Shown here: in pieces, positions 52,546 through 61,131 of the stretch
Numbering within the stretch: position 1 is the first letter of the stretch
How the letters are laid out: every line of letters begins with the position of its first letter
Source of the DNA: Chryseobacterium indoltheticum
GTDB taxonomy: Bacteria; Bacteroidota; Bacteroidia; Flavobacteriales; Weeksellaceae
Length of the DNA stretch: 64,000 bases
Direction of reading: 5' to 3'
NCBI RefSeq assembly: GCF_003815915.1
Contig: NZ_CP033929.1
Span: 3,658,001-3,722,000, forward strand
Made by a program: the position numbers and the translations under genes
Notes under the pieces: generated by a model
What the model was told of the DNA's origin: nothing
The model's input: the letters and a program-made list of their open reading frames with translations, nothing else
Database searches by the model: none

Positions 52546-52612
52546 GTTTTGGCTAAAGCCAATGGAAAATTTAATTTTATAGGTGGGCTGAAGCCCACCC
52601 CTATTGAATGAT
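52543..52612 (+). repeat. REP element copy 3
   Basis: TAGGTTTTGGCTAAAGCCAA, a spacer of about 18 bases, GGTGGGCTGAAGCCCACC (perfect hairpin arms GGTGGGCT/AGCCCACC) and CCTATTGAATGAT. The first three bases are the transposase stop codon. Confidence 0.85.
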
Positions 52613-52662
52613 AAAATGAAAATTTGTGTTAGAGTTTATCTCAAAAATGATAAAACATTATT

Positions 52663-53127
52663 ATGAAAATCACAACCACCCATCAACTTAATCTAGTACA
52701 AAAAGAACAGGTTTTACAATTGTGGAATAATGAATATCCGGAAAAACTTGCTTATAAAAATATGGGCGGTTTCGAAAGTTATCTTGAAAAGCTCAATGAA
52801 GTCAAGCATTTTCTTTTAGCAAATAATGATGAAAAAATTCAAGGCTGGGCAATTACTTTTAAAAGAGAAAATGAAACATGGTTTGCAATTATTCTTTCAG
52901 AAAATCTTCATGGTAAAGGTTGGGGAACAAAAGTTCTGAATGAGCTTAAACAAAATAAAAAAGAGATGAACGGCTGGGTTATCGACCATAGCGATGACAA
53001 AAAACGAAACGGTAGTTTTTACAAATCACCACTCGAATTCTATTTAAAAAACGGATTTGAAGTTTTATCAGACACAAGACTAGAATTGGAAATCATGTCT
53101 GCCGTAAAAATAAAATGGAAAAAATAA
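52663..53127 (+). CDS. GNAT family N-acetyltransferase
   Basis: A 154-residue protein with the GNAT pattern. A central beta strand (WFAIILSE) runs into the acetyl-CoA loop LHGKGWGTKVLNELK (motif A, about 85-101). The C-terminal YLKNGFEVLSDTRLELE segment forms the last strands. The substrate is unknown. It sits 17 bases before the LOG-family gene on the same strand, so the two may be co-transcribed. Confidence 0.82.
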   Translation: MKITTTHQLNLVQKEQVLQLWNNEYPEKLAYKNMGGFESYLEKLNEVKHFLLANNDEKIQGWAITFKRENETWFAIILSENLHGKGWGTKVLNELKQNKKEMNGWVIDHSDDKKRNGSFYKSPLEFYLKNGFEVLSDTRLELEIMSAVKIKWKK

Positions 53128-53143
53128 TTGAAAAATTAAAATA

Positions 53144-53725
53144 ATGAAAAGCATCACAGTATTCTGCGGATCAAGTTTTGGTTCTGATGAAATATATAAA
53201 GAACAGGCAATTTTGCTAGGACAGACTTTGGCAAAACAAAATATTCAACTCATTTATGGCGGTGCCAATGTCGGATTGATGGGTGCAGTCGCTGACGGAG
53301 TTTTACAGGAGGGCGGAAAAGCAATAGGAGTTCTACCCCACTTTTTGCAATCTAAAGAAATCGCTCATCAAGACCTTACCGAACTTATTTTGGTAGAAAC
53401 CATGCACGAAAGAAAAACCAAAATGAATGATCTTTGTGACGGCGTGATTGTACTTCCCGGCGGTTATGGTACTTTAGAAGAGTTTTTTGAAATGATAACC
53501 TGGGCGCAACTCGGACTTCATAAAAAACCGATTGCCATTCTGAACATCAATGGTTTTTATGATGATTTGATCAAGCTGGTACAGAATATGGTTGATAAAG
53601 GATTCTTAAAACAAATCAATCAGGAAATGCTTCTGGTGAGTGATTCTATTGATGAATTATTGGAGAAAATGAAAAATTACCGGGCTCCGTCTGTCGGAAA
53701 ATGGATTTCAAAGGAGGAAGTTTAG
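53144..53725 (+). CDS. LOG family protein (TIGR00730)
   Basis: A 193-residue Rossmann-fold protein. The signature PGGYGTLEE is at 105-113, preceded by the conserved MHERKTKM near 87-94. In plants and some bacteria these are cytokinin riboside 5'-monophosphate phosphoribohydrolases. Bacterial copies may hydrolyse AMP or other nucleotide N-glycosidic bonds. It is a typical single-domain member. It follows the GNAT gene closely. Confidence 0.92.
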   Translation: MKSITVFCGSSFGSDEIYKEQAILLGQTLAKQNIQLIYGGANVGLMGAVADGVLQEGGKAIGVLPHFLQSKEIAHQDLTELILVETMHERKTKMNDLCDGVIVLPGGYGTLEEFFEMITWAQLGLHKKPIAILNINGFYDDLIKLVQNMVDKGFLKQINQEMLLVSDSIDELLEKMKNYRAPSVGKWISKEEV

Positions 53726-53802
53726 AAAAAACCTAGGCTTTAAAAGTAACTAATAAATGATTATAATTAAAAGTTTGTAAATTTAAATAATGGCTAATTA
53801 TT

Positions 53803-54795
53803 ATGATAAACGAGGATTTAAATAAAATACTAATTCAATATGAGGAAAAATCTCACTTGTATTCTTCCTTTAGTTTCAAAGTCGAAAAAATTTTAAGGAA
53901 ATTATGTAAAAATTATTCAATCCATCAAATCATAAGCCGGATAAAAACCAAAGAAAGCCTTGCTCAAAAAGTCATTAAAAAGAATAAATATGAAAAGCTG
54001 GAGGATATTACAGATATTTTGGCATTGCGAATTATTACTTATTTTGAAGACGATATTTCAAAAATAGAGGAAATCCTAAATAAAGAATTTAAAATCGATT
54101 GGGAAAACTCAATTGATAAAAGAAATATTGAGATTGATAAATTCGGGTACAGAAGCGTTCATTATATTTTACAACTAAATGATCATAAAGCACAAACAGC
54201 AGGATATGAGGAGTATAAAGATATTAAATTTGAAATTCAGATAAGGAGTATACTTCAACATTCGTGGGCAGAGATAGAACATGATCTGGGCTATAAATCT
54301 TTTACTCAGATTCCTCAAAAAGCAAAGCGAACATTCTACAGAGTAGCCGCATTACTTGAACAAGCGGATATTGAATTTACGAAGCTAAAAAAAGAAATTC
54401 AGGACTTTGAAAATACGGTCAGTAAAAATTTAAAAAGCAAAGAGAAATCCATAGAAATTAATGAATCTACGATTATTGCGTTCGTGAAAAAGAATCAGCT
54501 TTTACGTGAAATTGAAAATGAGATCAAGAAAGCTCTAAAGCTTACCGAAAATCCTAAGTTTGATTCTACCTATATTTCATCAAACAATTTCTCGTCACAG
54601 CTTAAAGATTTACAGATATTTGATTTAACCCAACTGGAAGAAAATCTGGTCAAGCACAAGGAAGAAATTACTGCAAGACAAGTAGACTATTTAAAATCTT
54701 TAAATGAAAATGTGACTAATAGTAAAATAAAGATTTCCTTGATACAAGGTGCGCCGATACTTTGGTTAATTAATTATTTGGAAAGCAAAACATAA
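53803..54795 (+). CDS. RelA/SpoT-type nucleotide synthetase with a C-terminal extension
   Basis: A 330-residue protein with a synthetase domain and no HD hydrolase domain. Core motifs are DITDILALRIITYF (68-81), KFGYRSVHYIL (113-123) and FEIQIRSILQHSWAEIEHDLGYKS (143-166). Residues 175-330 are a helical extension (KRTFYRVAALLEQADIEF, then coil-like segments) that ends in a short hydrophobic stretch (APILWLINYL). It may make (p)ppGpp or a related alarmone, or act as a toxic SAS of the kind used in phage defence. No antitoxin gene is adjacent. A strong terminator follows. Confidence 0.85.
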   Translation: MINEDLNKILIQYEEKSHLYSSFSFKVEKILRKLCKNYSIHQIISRIKTKESLAQKVIKKNKYEKLEDITDILALRIITYFEDDISKIEEILNKEFKIDWENSIDKRNIEIDKFGYRSVHYILQLNDHKAQTAGYEEYKDIKFEIQIRSILQHSWAEIEHDLGYKSFTQIPQKAKRTFYRVAALLEQADIEFTKLKKEIQDFENTVSKNLKSKEKSIEINESTIIAFVKKNQLLREIENEIKKALKLTENPKFDSTYISSNNFSSQLKDLQIFDLTQLEENLVKHKEEITARQVDYLKSLNENVTNSKIKISLIQGAPILWLINYLESKT

Positions 54796-54805
54796 AGTTT
54801 ATCAA

Positions 54806-54843
54806 CAAAAAACTCCCGAAGAAAACCTTCGGGAGTTTTTTTA
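54806..54843 (+). terminator. bidirectional terminator
   Basis: AAAACTCCCGAAG/CTTCGGGAGTTTT (about 54809-54821 and 54828-54840) followed by T, between the synthetase gene and the converging ferredoxin gene. Confidence 0.9.
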
Positions 54844-54859
54844 TTATGTATAAAATGTT

Positions 54860-55189
54860 CTAAGGATACGGAGCAATCTCCACTTCAAGACCTTCCATCT
54901 CCATCGCCATGTGTAGCTGGCAACCCAATCTGCTGTTTTCTTTCACATGGAAAGCTTCACCAAGCATTGCATCTTCTTCATCGCCCATTGGCTCTAGTCC
55001 GGGATCGCTTATCACATAAACCTGACATGAAGCACACATCGCCATACCGCCACAAACTCCGATGGTACCTTCTTCTGCCAATTCATACGAACGGATAATT
55101 TCCATCAAATTCATCGACATATCCGTTGGAGCAACCACTTCGTGAGTAACACCTTCTCTATCGGTGATTTTTATATTTATATCGCTCAT
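54860..55189 (-). CDS. 2Fe-2S ferredoxin (adrenodoxin type)
   Basis: A 109-residue electron carrier. The cluster ligands are Cys46, Cys52, Cys55 and Cys90 in GVCGGMAMCASC and RLGCQL, the spacing of adrenodoxin or Isc-type ferredoxins. The acidic DPGLEPMGDEEDAML stretch is the usual partner-docking region. It follows the ferredoxin-NADP reductase gene on the same strand by 90 bases, so the two probably form a redox pair. The actual acceptor is not encoded nearby. Confidence 0.93.
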   Translation of the reverse strand: MSDINIKITDREGVTHEVVAPTDMSMNLMEIIRSYELAEEGTIGVCGGMAMCASCQVYVISDPGLEPMGDEEDAMLGEAFHVKENSRLGCQLHMAMEMEGLEVEIAPYP

Positions 55190-55206
55190 TATTATAAATG
55201 TTGTTA

Positions 55207-55261
55207 GTTGATGGTTGTTGGTTGTTGGTTTTCAGAAATGCATTAACTAACAACCATCAAC
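55207..55261. repeat. inverted repeat between the reductase and ferredoxin genes
   Basis: GTTGATGGTTGTTGGTT (55207-55223) and AACTAACAACCATCAAC (55245-55261) pair with one mismatch around a 21-base loop. It could be an RNA hairpin in the ferredoxin leader, an attenuator, or a remnant repeat. Confidence 0.55.
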
Positions 55262-55279
55262 CAAAACCTAAAAACCAAA

Positions 55280-56335
55280 TTAATCTATTTTCTTTACAAC
55301 TGCTTTCTCAGCTTCCTTACGGCTTCCGTCAAAACCATCTACTCCACTTACTGTCGTATATTTTAAAACGAATTTTTTACCAGGATTTAATCTGTTATAA
55401 ACACTCTGACACATCAAAGTAGCTTCGTGGAAACCACAAAGAATCAGCTTTAATTTCCCCGGATATGTATTGATATCACCAATTGCATAAATTCCGCTGA
55501 TATTAGTCTGATAGTCTAAAGCATTGTTTACCACAATTGCATTTTTCTCAATATTCAATCCCCAATTTCCAATTTCACCCAATTTTGGAGTCAAACCGAA
55601 TAATGGAATGAAATAATCTGTTTCTATATCATAAGGATCTTGCCCGTCAACTGCTACAGTAATCGCTTCTACTTTTCCGTCACCTTTAATCGCAGTAACT
55701 TCAGCAGGAGTAATCAATTTAATTTTACCCTGATTTTTCAGTTCCTGAACTTTCTCTACAGAATCCAGAGCGCCACGGAATTCATTTCTTCTGTGAATCA
55801 AAGTCACTTCACTTGCCACATTAGATAAGAAAACACTCCAGTCTAAAGCAGAATCTCCACCTCCGGCGATAACCACTTTTTTATTTCTGAAATGCTCAGG
55901 CTCTTTTACAAAATATTCCAAGCCTTTTTCTTCGTAGTCTGCAATGTTCTCCATCGTAGGCTTTCTCGGCTCGAAAGTTCCCAAACCTCCTGCAATTGCA
56001 ATAGCCTTACATCTGTGAACGGTGCCTTTATTAGTAATTACTTCAAACCACTCGTCATCTACTTTTGTGTAAGAAACAGCGGTTTCTCCCAAAGTGAATC
56101 CCGGCTGAAACTGTTTGATCTGTTCAATTAAATTATCGACCAACTCACCTGCATTTACAGACGGATAACCCGGAATATCAAAAATCGGCTTTTTAGGATA
56201 TAATTCTGCTAACTGACCTCCCGGTTGAGGAAGTGCGTCGATGATGTGACATTTCATTTTAAGCAAACCAGCCTCAAACACAGCAAATAGTCCCGTTGGT
56301 CCTGCTCCGATAATCAATATATCTGTAGTGATCAT
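55280..56335 (-). CDS. ferredoxin-NADP reductase, thioredoxin-reductase-like type
   Basis: A 351-residue flavoprotein with two Rossmann folds: FAD-binding ILIIGAGPTGLFAVFEAG (7-24) and NAD(P)-binding KKVVIAGGGDSALDW (about 153-167). It lacks the Cys-x-x-Cys of thioredoxin reductases, which places it in the TrxR-like FNR group. The C-terminal IYAIGDINTYPGKLKLILCGFHEA is the FAD/Asp region. It passes electrons from NADPH to the ferredoxin encoded next. The upstream TAAATTTG (minus strand, 56367-56374) may be a -7 element. Confidence 0.92.
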   Translation of the reverse strand: MITTDILIIGAGPTGLFAVFEAGLLKMKCHIIDALPQPGGQLAELYPKKPIFDIPGYPSVNAGELVDNLIEQIKQFQPGFTLGETAVSYTKVDDEWFEVITNKGTVHRCKAIAIAGGLGTFEPRKPTMENIADYEEKGLEYFVKEPEHFRNKKVVIAGGGDSALDWSVFLSNVASEVTLIHRRNEFRGALDSVEKVQELKNQGKIKLITPAEVTAIKGDGKVEAITVAVDGQDPYDIETDYFIPLFGLTPKLGEIGNWGLNIEKNAIVVNNALDYQTNISGIYAIGDINTYPGKLKLILCGFHEATLMCQSVYNRLNPGKKFVLKYTTVSGVDGFDGSRKEAEKAVVKKID

Positions 56336-56489
56336 AATATGATGATAATTTAATAATTTGTAGCTGCAAATTTACTAATTTTAATGCGAAGCATATTTAA
56401 TTATGCTCAAATAAAAAACTGAGATTTATCAAAAAGACGCAATAAGCTGATAATGAAAAAATTGGCAGTGTTTTTGCAAAATTTAAATT

Positions 56490-57260
56490 ATGAAGAAGTT
56501 ACTTACCATTACAGCAATATTTGCTTTCTTTTTGGGCTATTCACAACTTAACAATGTGGCAGACGGCGAATCGATCACCTTAAGAATACACTATGGGTTT
56601 TTAAACGCCGGATCGGCCAATCTCACGACCAAAAAAGTTAATTATAAAGGCGCCCCACACTTATACGTAAAAGGAACCGGGCAAACAACAGGTGCTGTAA
56701 AAGCTTTTTTTAAAGTTGAAGATTTATATGAAAGCTATATCAATATCGCTACAGAATTGCCTAGTTTTTATGTAAGAAATGTGAAAGAAGGTAGCTACAG
56801 ACAACACTTGCAAACTGTTTTTAACCACGACAGTCACACATTGGTTTTAACTGATAAAAAAACGCCTGCCAATGGTTCAAAAACCATAAAATCTGTAAAA
56901 GGTGTGCAAGATATGCTCTCATGTTTTTACTATCTCAGAAGCAAAACTCCTGCTGAACTAAAAGTAGGAACTATTATTAATATGAATGTGTGGATTGATG
57001 ACGAAATGTTTCCTTTCCAGCTTAAAGTGACCGGAACTGAAAATTTAAAGACAAAATACGGAACCATCAGTGCTTTAAAGATCATTCCTTCGGTAAAGAG
57101 CGGAAGAGTTTTTAAAGAAAAAGAAGGTGTTACAATGTGGGTAAGTAATGATTACAACCATATTCCGTTGCTGCTAAAAGCTGAATTGGCAGTTGGTTCT
57201 TTAAAGGCAAGTATTGATGATTATAAAAATGTGAAATTTCCGTTGAAGTTTACAAAATAG
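56490..57260 (+). CDS. DUF3108 family exported protein
   Basis: A 256-residue protein with a signal peptide (MKKLLTITAIFAFFLGYSQ). It has DUF3108 markers: ITLRIHYGFLNAGSANLTT, YVKGTGQTTGAVKAFFKVEDLYES, and SCFYYLRSKTPAELKVGTIINMNVWIDDE. Members are periplasmic beta-rich proteins of unknown function. It is a single gene whose 3' end runs straight into the repeat array. Confidence 0.88.
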   Translation: MKKLLTITAIFAFFLGYSQLNNVADGESITLRIHYGFLNAGSANLTTKKVNYKGAPHLYVKGTGQTTGAVKAFFKVEDLYESYINIATELPSFYVRNVKEGSYRQHLQTVFNHDSHTLVLTDKKTPANGSKTIKSVKGVQDMLSCFYYLRSKTPAELKVGTIINMNVWIDDEMFPFQLKVTGTENLKTKYGTISALKIIPSVKSGRVFKEKEGVTMWVSNDYNHIPLLLKAELAVGSLKASIDDYKNVKFPLKFTK

Positions 57261-57840
57261 AAAAAGTCTCCGGAACTTTTCCGGAGACTTATCAACCTAA
57301 ATTAACAAACTTGTAGAATACTATTCAAAGTATTTATGAAAAACTCCACCCTTTCACTTATTATAAAGTTTTAACTTTATAAGTAACCTAAGGGGCATTT
57401 ATTATTTGAATAAATTATTTAAAATTGATTTAAGGCACCTGTTACAGAGCCTTTCAGCTCTGTAAAGATGACACTTAGGTTAATCAATTGTGTTTTTATA
57501 AGTTGTAATGAACTCGGCATACTTTTTTTCTCATCATTCGTGTTTTCAACCAATTTCAAAATTTTAAATTTATTTTAATAAATATTTTTAAAATCTCAAC
57601 TTATTTAGATAACAAATAAAAAACGTTCTAAAGAACTTTTTCGTTCGTTTCTATAATGTAAAAATAGGAAGATATGACAGTAATTACACTATAGACATTG
57701 TAGATGTATTTCGATCCACATGTAGATATTTATCTACAAAAAACTATTGAGTAAATCTTTATTTTACTGAAAGCAGATTGTAAATTCTGATTTTTAATAC
57801 ATAATGTTGAAAACTAAAAATTGGAGCTCTGCTAAATAAA
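57261..57840 (-). repeat. non-coding array, unit A
   Basis: First of three diverged copies. On the minus strand it ends in a good terminator hairpin AAGTCTCCGG/CCGGAGACTT (57264-57273, 57281-57290) plus T run. Other conserved boxes, given on the plus strand, are CCTAAATTAACA (57296-57307), TCTATAATGTAAAAATAGGA (57650-57669), ATTGTAGATGTATT (57697-57710), a palindrome TGTAGATATTTATCTACA (57721-57738) and GAGCTCTGC (57824-57832). A further hairpin ACAGAGC/GCTCTGT sits at 57444-57463. No convincing gene is present. Confidence 0.75.
57697..57738 (-). promoter_or_regulatory. repeated regulator-like site, unit A
   Basis: TGTAGAT half-sites at 57699 and 57721 start exactly 22 bases apart. The second belongs to a palindrome with arms TGTAGATA/TATCTACA. 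The same layout recurs in units B and C. Confidence 0.5.
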
Positions 57841-58320
57841 CAAAAAGCCTCCGAAAAACTCCGAAGACCTTACATCCTAAATTTACATATTTTTGAAATC
57901 ATTTTCTAGGACTATTATAAAAAAACTTTATCGTTTCCATTATCACAATTTTTTTTTAACTCTGCAATAAACATTTAGAAGATTATATTTCTCTTAAAAT
58001 CAATCTGTATTTTTAGTATAAAAAAAATTAATTTTAATGTTTAGTCGCTAATTATTTTTCATCCTTCACCCTTTTAAACTAAGTTTAAAACTTAATTAAT
58101 TATTATTTAAATAATCTGAAAATTCTGAGTTTATTTTGGATTAGCGACTTAAAAATTCTTCCATTCATCTTTATAATGTAAAAATAAGAAAATATTGAGT
58201 TTTATTCAGCCAATTTATTGTAGATGTATTTCGATGTTCTTATAGATATTTATCGACAACATAATTAAGTTGCATTCACATCTCTTACGTCGAGCTCTGC
58301 AAAAAAACAACTATTTAAAT
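57841..58320 (-). repeat. non-coding array, unit B
   Basis: Second copy. A CCTCCGAAAAACTCCGAAG stretch (57849-57867) takes the place of the hairpin but pairs poorly, so it is a decayed or altered terminator. Boxes, given on the plus strand, are CCTAAATTTACA (57876-57887), TTTGAAATCATTTTCTAGGA (57892-57911), TTTATAATGTAAAAATAAGA (58170-58189), ATTGTAGATGTATT (58217-58230), TATAGATATTTATCGACA (58241-58258) and GAGCTCTGC (58292-58300). Confidence 0.75.
58217..58258 (-). promoter_or_regulatory. repeated regulator-like site, unit B
   Basis: TGTAGAT at 58219 and TATAGAT at 58241 start 22 bases apart, with a looser palindrome than in unit A. Confidence 0.45.
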
Positions 58321-58700
58321 GCAAAAACCTCCGAAAAAATCCGAAGGTTCCATAACCTAAATTAACATGCTTTTTGAAATCATTTTCTAGGATTATTATA
58401 AAACTTTCTTTTCCGGTATATAGGACAAAGCCTTTCAGTTCCGTGATTATATTTACTGTTTTATTATTTCTTTTTGATTAAAGGCATCTTTCGTAGAGCT
58501 TTTCAGCTGTAATGATGACAATTATTTATTTAGTATTTTCAAAACCTGAACTTATTTTAGATTTACAAATTAAAAATCATTCCTAAAGAGATAATTTTTC
58601 CCGTATTTCTATAGTGTAAAAATAGGGAGATACAGGGGAATCTCCACAATATGTATTGTAGATGTATTATGACATGATTGTCGATATTTATCTATAAAAT
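58321..58700 (-). repeat. non-coding array, unit C
   Basis: Third and shortest copy, next to the response regulator gene. The terminator-like stretch ACCTCCGAAAAAATCCGAAG (58327-58346) has a T run on the minus strand but an imperfect stem. Boxes, given on the plus strand, are CCTAAATTAACA (58356-58367), TTTTGAAATCATTTTCTAGG (58372-58391), TCTATAGTGTAAAAATAGGG (58608-58627), ATTGTAGATGTATT (58655-58668) and TGTCGATATTTATCTATA (58679-58696). The remaining 20 bases before the regulator stop show nothing. Confidence 0.75.
58655..58696 (-). promoter_or_regulatory. repeated regulator-like site, unit C
   Basis: TGTAGAT at 58657 and TGTCGAT at 58679 start 22 bases apart, as in units A and B. Confidence 0.45.
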
Positions 58701-58720
58701 TAATAGTAAAAGGATAAAAA

Positions 58721-59365
58721 CTAATGTTGATTTTTGATCAGTTCAGCCAAATCAACAATGTTCTCGATATGTAGTTTATCAAAAATCCTTTTTTTAATCG
58801 TGCTTATCGTGTTTTGTTTTACGTTCAGATTATTTGCAATTTCGAGATTACCATATCCTTTTGCGTACATTTCCGCGATTTCCAGCTCCCTTTCCGTAAG
58901 CTTTTGCAAAGGATTAATGATGCTTCGGTTGTGTAAAGAATCAATCAGTAAATTCTGTGTAATTGAGGAAATATATTTTCCGGTTTCATGAATTTTAAGA
59001 ATTGCTTCTTTTATCTCTTTTTCTTCACTCATTTTACTGAGGAAGCCGTTTGCTCCGGCATTAATATATTTTATAGACTGTATATTTTCATCAACTCCGG
59101 AAAAAACCAGAATTTTAATTTCTGGTTTCAGCGCTTTGATTTCAGCAATTATATTTAAGCTGTTTCCGTCCGGGAAAATAGCGTCTATTACTACAATTTC
59201 TATTTGCTGCACCCCTACCGTTTCTAAAACTTTCTTTAGAGTGGATGCGTGAAAAATTTCGCCTTCAAAACCAATTTCTTCGATAAGAAATTCTATACCT
59301 TGCCTTATGAGACTATGATCATCGGCAAGTAAAAAATTAATGGTTTTAGTTTCTAAATTATTCAT
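58721..59365 (-). CDS. LuxR/NarL-type response regulator
   Basis: A 214-residue regulator. The receiver domain has the acidic pair Asp15-Asp16, the phosphorylation site Asp61 in VVIDAIFPDG, Ser near 95 (VFSGVDE) and Lys in FLSKMSEE. The NarL/FixJ helix-turn-helix is at the C-terminus (LTERELEIAEMYAKGYGNLE, then IANNLNVKQNTISTIKKRIF). Its start overlaps the kinase stop by four bases (ATGA), so the two are co-translated and form a cognate pair. The repeat array lies directly downstream. Confidence 0.94.
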   Translation of the reverse strand: MNNLETKTINFLLADDHSLIRQGIEFLIEEIGFEGEIFHASTLKKVLETVGVQQIEIVVIDAIFPDGNSLNIIAEIKALKPEIKILVFSGVDENIQSIKYINAGANGFLSKMSEEKEIKEAILKIHETGKYISSITQNLLIDSLHNRSIINPLQKLTERELEIAEMYAKGYGNLEIANNLNVKQNTISTIKKRIFDKLHIENIVDLAELIKNQH

Positions 59366-61131
59366 TTATTGATATTCAAATTAATAGTAAAACGTACTGT
59401 TGTACCGACATTTTGTTCGCTGTCTACCGAGATATTTCCAGAATACAATTCTACAATCTCCTTACATAAGCTTAAACCTAAACCTGCGCCCAAATTTTCA
59501 ACCCCTTCAGATAAAACTCCCTGATAATAAGGCTCGAATATTTTTTCGAGATCAGATTTAGAAATACCAACCCCTGTGTCACTTATTGTAGTCATCAGAG
59601 AAACATAGCTTTCATCAACAGATTCAGCTTTGGTTACGACCTTAATCTCTCCGTTCTCAGTAAATTTATTTGCATTGGCAAGTATATTCATAAAGATCTG
59701 ATTAATCTTCGTATTATCAGAATACACTTCAATTTCCGGATCAATATTTTCTTCAACAATAAATTTATTATTTCTTGTTTCAATGTATGGTTCTATTGAG
59801 TTTAAAATAGAGGTCACTTCGTTTTTAAGATTAAAAACTACAGGAACAAGATGGTTTTCTACATGTTGATTTTTGGTATATTCTAAAATCTGATTTGCCT
59901 GCATCAATAAAGTTTTGTTGGTAAAACTAATTGACTTTAAATATTCTTTAATACTATCGTCATTGGTTTTTTTATCAATCTTTCTGATAAAAATGCCGAT
60001 AATCTTCAGAGGCGAGCGCAATTCGTGGCTCAGCATTCCTAGAATTCTGTTTTTAAAATTAAGGTTTTCTTTAATTTGCTTATTGGCTGCTTTCAGCTGA
60101 TTCTCGTATACAAATGCAATTCTTGTCAGATACATAATTAATATGGAAACGATAAACATCAAAGCCATTGCCCCCAAAATCAGATTTGTTCTAATCTTAT
60201 TATTTTCAGAATTTAGGAGAGCATATTGCTTTTCAAGATCAGCTTTAGAATCTTTAATCGCAAAATCATAGATATTCATTACGCCATTACTATACACCAG
60301 AAGATTATTAAAAATGGTATAAAACTTATTGGCGTCATTTTGTTTTCCAGCAACCTGCACCTGCATTTTTTTTATTTCACCAGAATAGTGATTTTGAACA
60401 AGGCTCATAATACTGTCCATATCTGCTTTTATGGCAGCGGCTTCAGGTATTTTACCTTTATTTACAGTAATGATCGTACTTTCTTTACGCACTCTTTGCT
60501 TTCCTGTGATGGCGTCTCCCAAACGACCAAAAAGTCCTTTTTTCTTAATAGTATCTGTAATCGTTTTTGTTTCTACTTGAAAATCATATTTATCCAGATT
60601 GTAATTGCCATCATATTTTTTAATAGAAGGTATAGAAGTTGGAGCCCTAAAATTTGATTTTGTAGAATACTGATAAGTAGAATCAATCAACGTCTTTAGG
60701 TTTTTACTTCCTAGAGAATCATTTTTTTTAAATTTTAATATATTTTTTAGCCTCGGATATTTAGACTCATATCGATTGATGTTATCTAAATTTTTACCAA
60801 GTTTATCTAAGGACACAAAATAGGAATTCAAATATTTTTCGTCAGCCTTAGTTAAATATTGCTGAAGAAAATCCTGAGCATTCAAAAGCTCTTTTCGAGA
60901 ATCATCTGTTAAGTTTTCCAGAGAAAGCACTTCCTTCAGTTGATTTTCTATAAATGCTAAATTTTTTCTATTGATAAATTCGTTATAAAAAAAAGCTGCA
61001 ATAATAAGCTGTATTAATAGAATACAAAAGATAAGAGAGTAGTGAACAATTTTTCTGAATCTAAAATTCAATGATTTTGGACGGTCTTCTTTTGATTTCA
61101 TATACATGTATTTAAAGCTTTTTACAATCAT
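59362..61131 (-). CDS. membrane sensor histidine kinase
   Basis: A 589-residue kinase. Two membrane helices (about 31-49 and 316-335) enclose an extracytoplasmic sensor region of about 265 residues, rich in Lys and helix-forming, which I cannot assign to a named domain. After a coiled segment comes the phospho-acceptor His369 in GMLSHELRSPLK. The ATPase domain has N (MNILANANKFTENGEI), G1 (ISDTGVGISKSDLEKIF) and G2 (GAGLGLSLCKEIVEL) boxes. The start is uncertain: Met11 (MKSKEDRPKS) is an alternative. It is the first gene of the two-gene operon. Its signal is unknown. Confidence 0.93.
   Translation of the reverse strand: MIVKSFKYMYMKSKEDRPKSLNFRFRKIVHYSLIFCILLIQLIIAAFFYNEFINRKNLAFIENQLKEVLSLENLTDDSRKELLNAQDFLQQYLTKADEKYLNSYFVSLDKLGKNLDNINRYESKYPRLKNILKFKKNDSLGSKNLKTLIDSTYQYSTKSNFRAPTSIPSIKKYDGNYNLDKYDFQVETKTITDTIKKKGLFGRLGDAITGKQRVRKESTIITVNKGKIPEAAAIKADMDSIMSLVQNHYSGEIKKMQVQVAGKQNDANKFYTIFNNLLVYSNGVMNIYDFAIKDSKADLEKQYALLNSENNKIRTNLILGAMALMFIVSILIMYLTRIAFVYENQLKAANKQIKENLNFKNRILGMLSHELRSPLKIIGIFIRKIDKKTNDDSIKEYLKSISFTNKTLLMQANQILEYTKNQHVENHLVPVVFNLKNEVTSILNSIEPYIETRNNKFIVEENIDPEIEVYSDNTKINQIFMNILANANKFTENGEIKVVTKAESVDESYVSLMTTISDTGVGISKSDLEKIFEPYYQGVLSEGVENLGAGLGLSLCKEIVELYSGNISVDSEQNVGTTVRFTINLNINK

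Noticed and set aside
57261..58720. Short peptides encoded by the three repeat units
   Set aside because: The open frames differ in phase and end between units, and the longest shared-looking one in unit C (ELKGFVLYTGKESF onward) has no start codon before an upstream stop.
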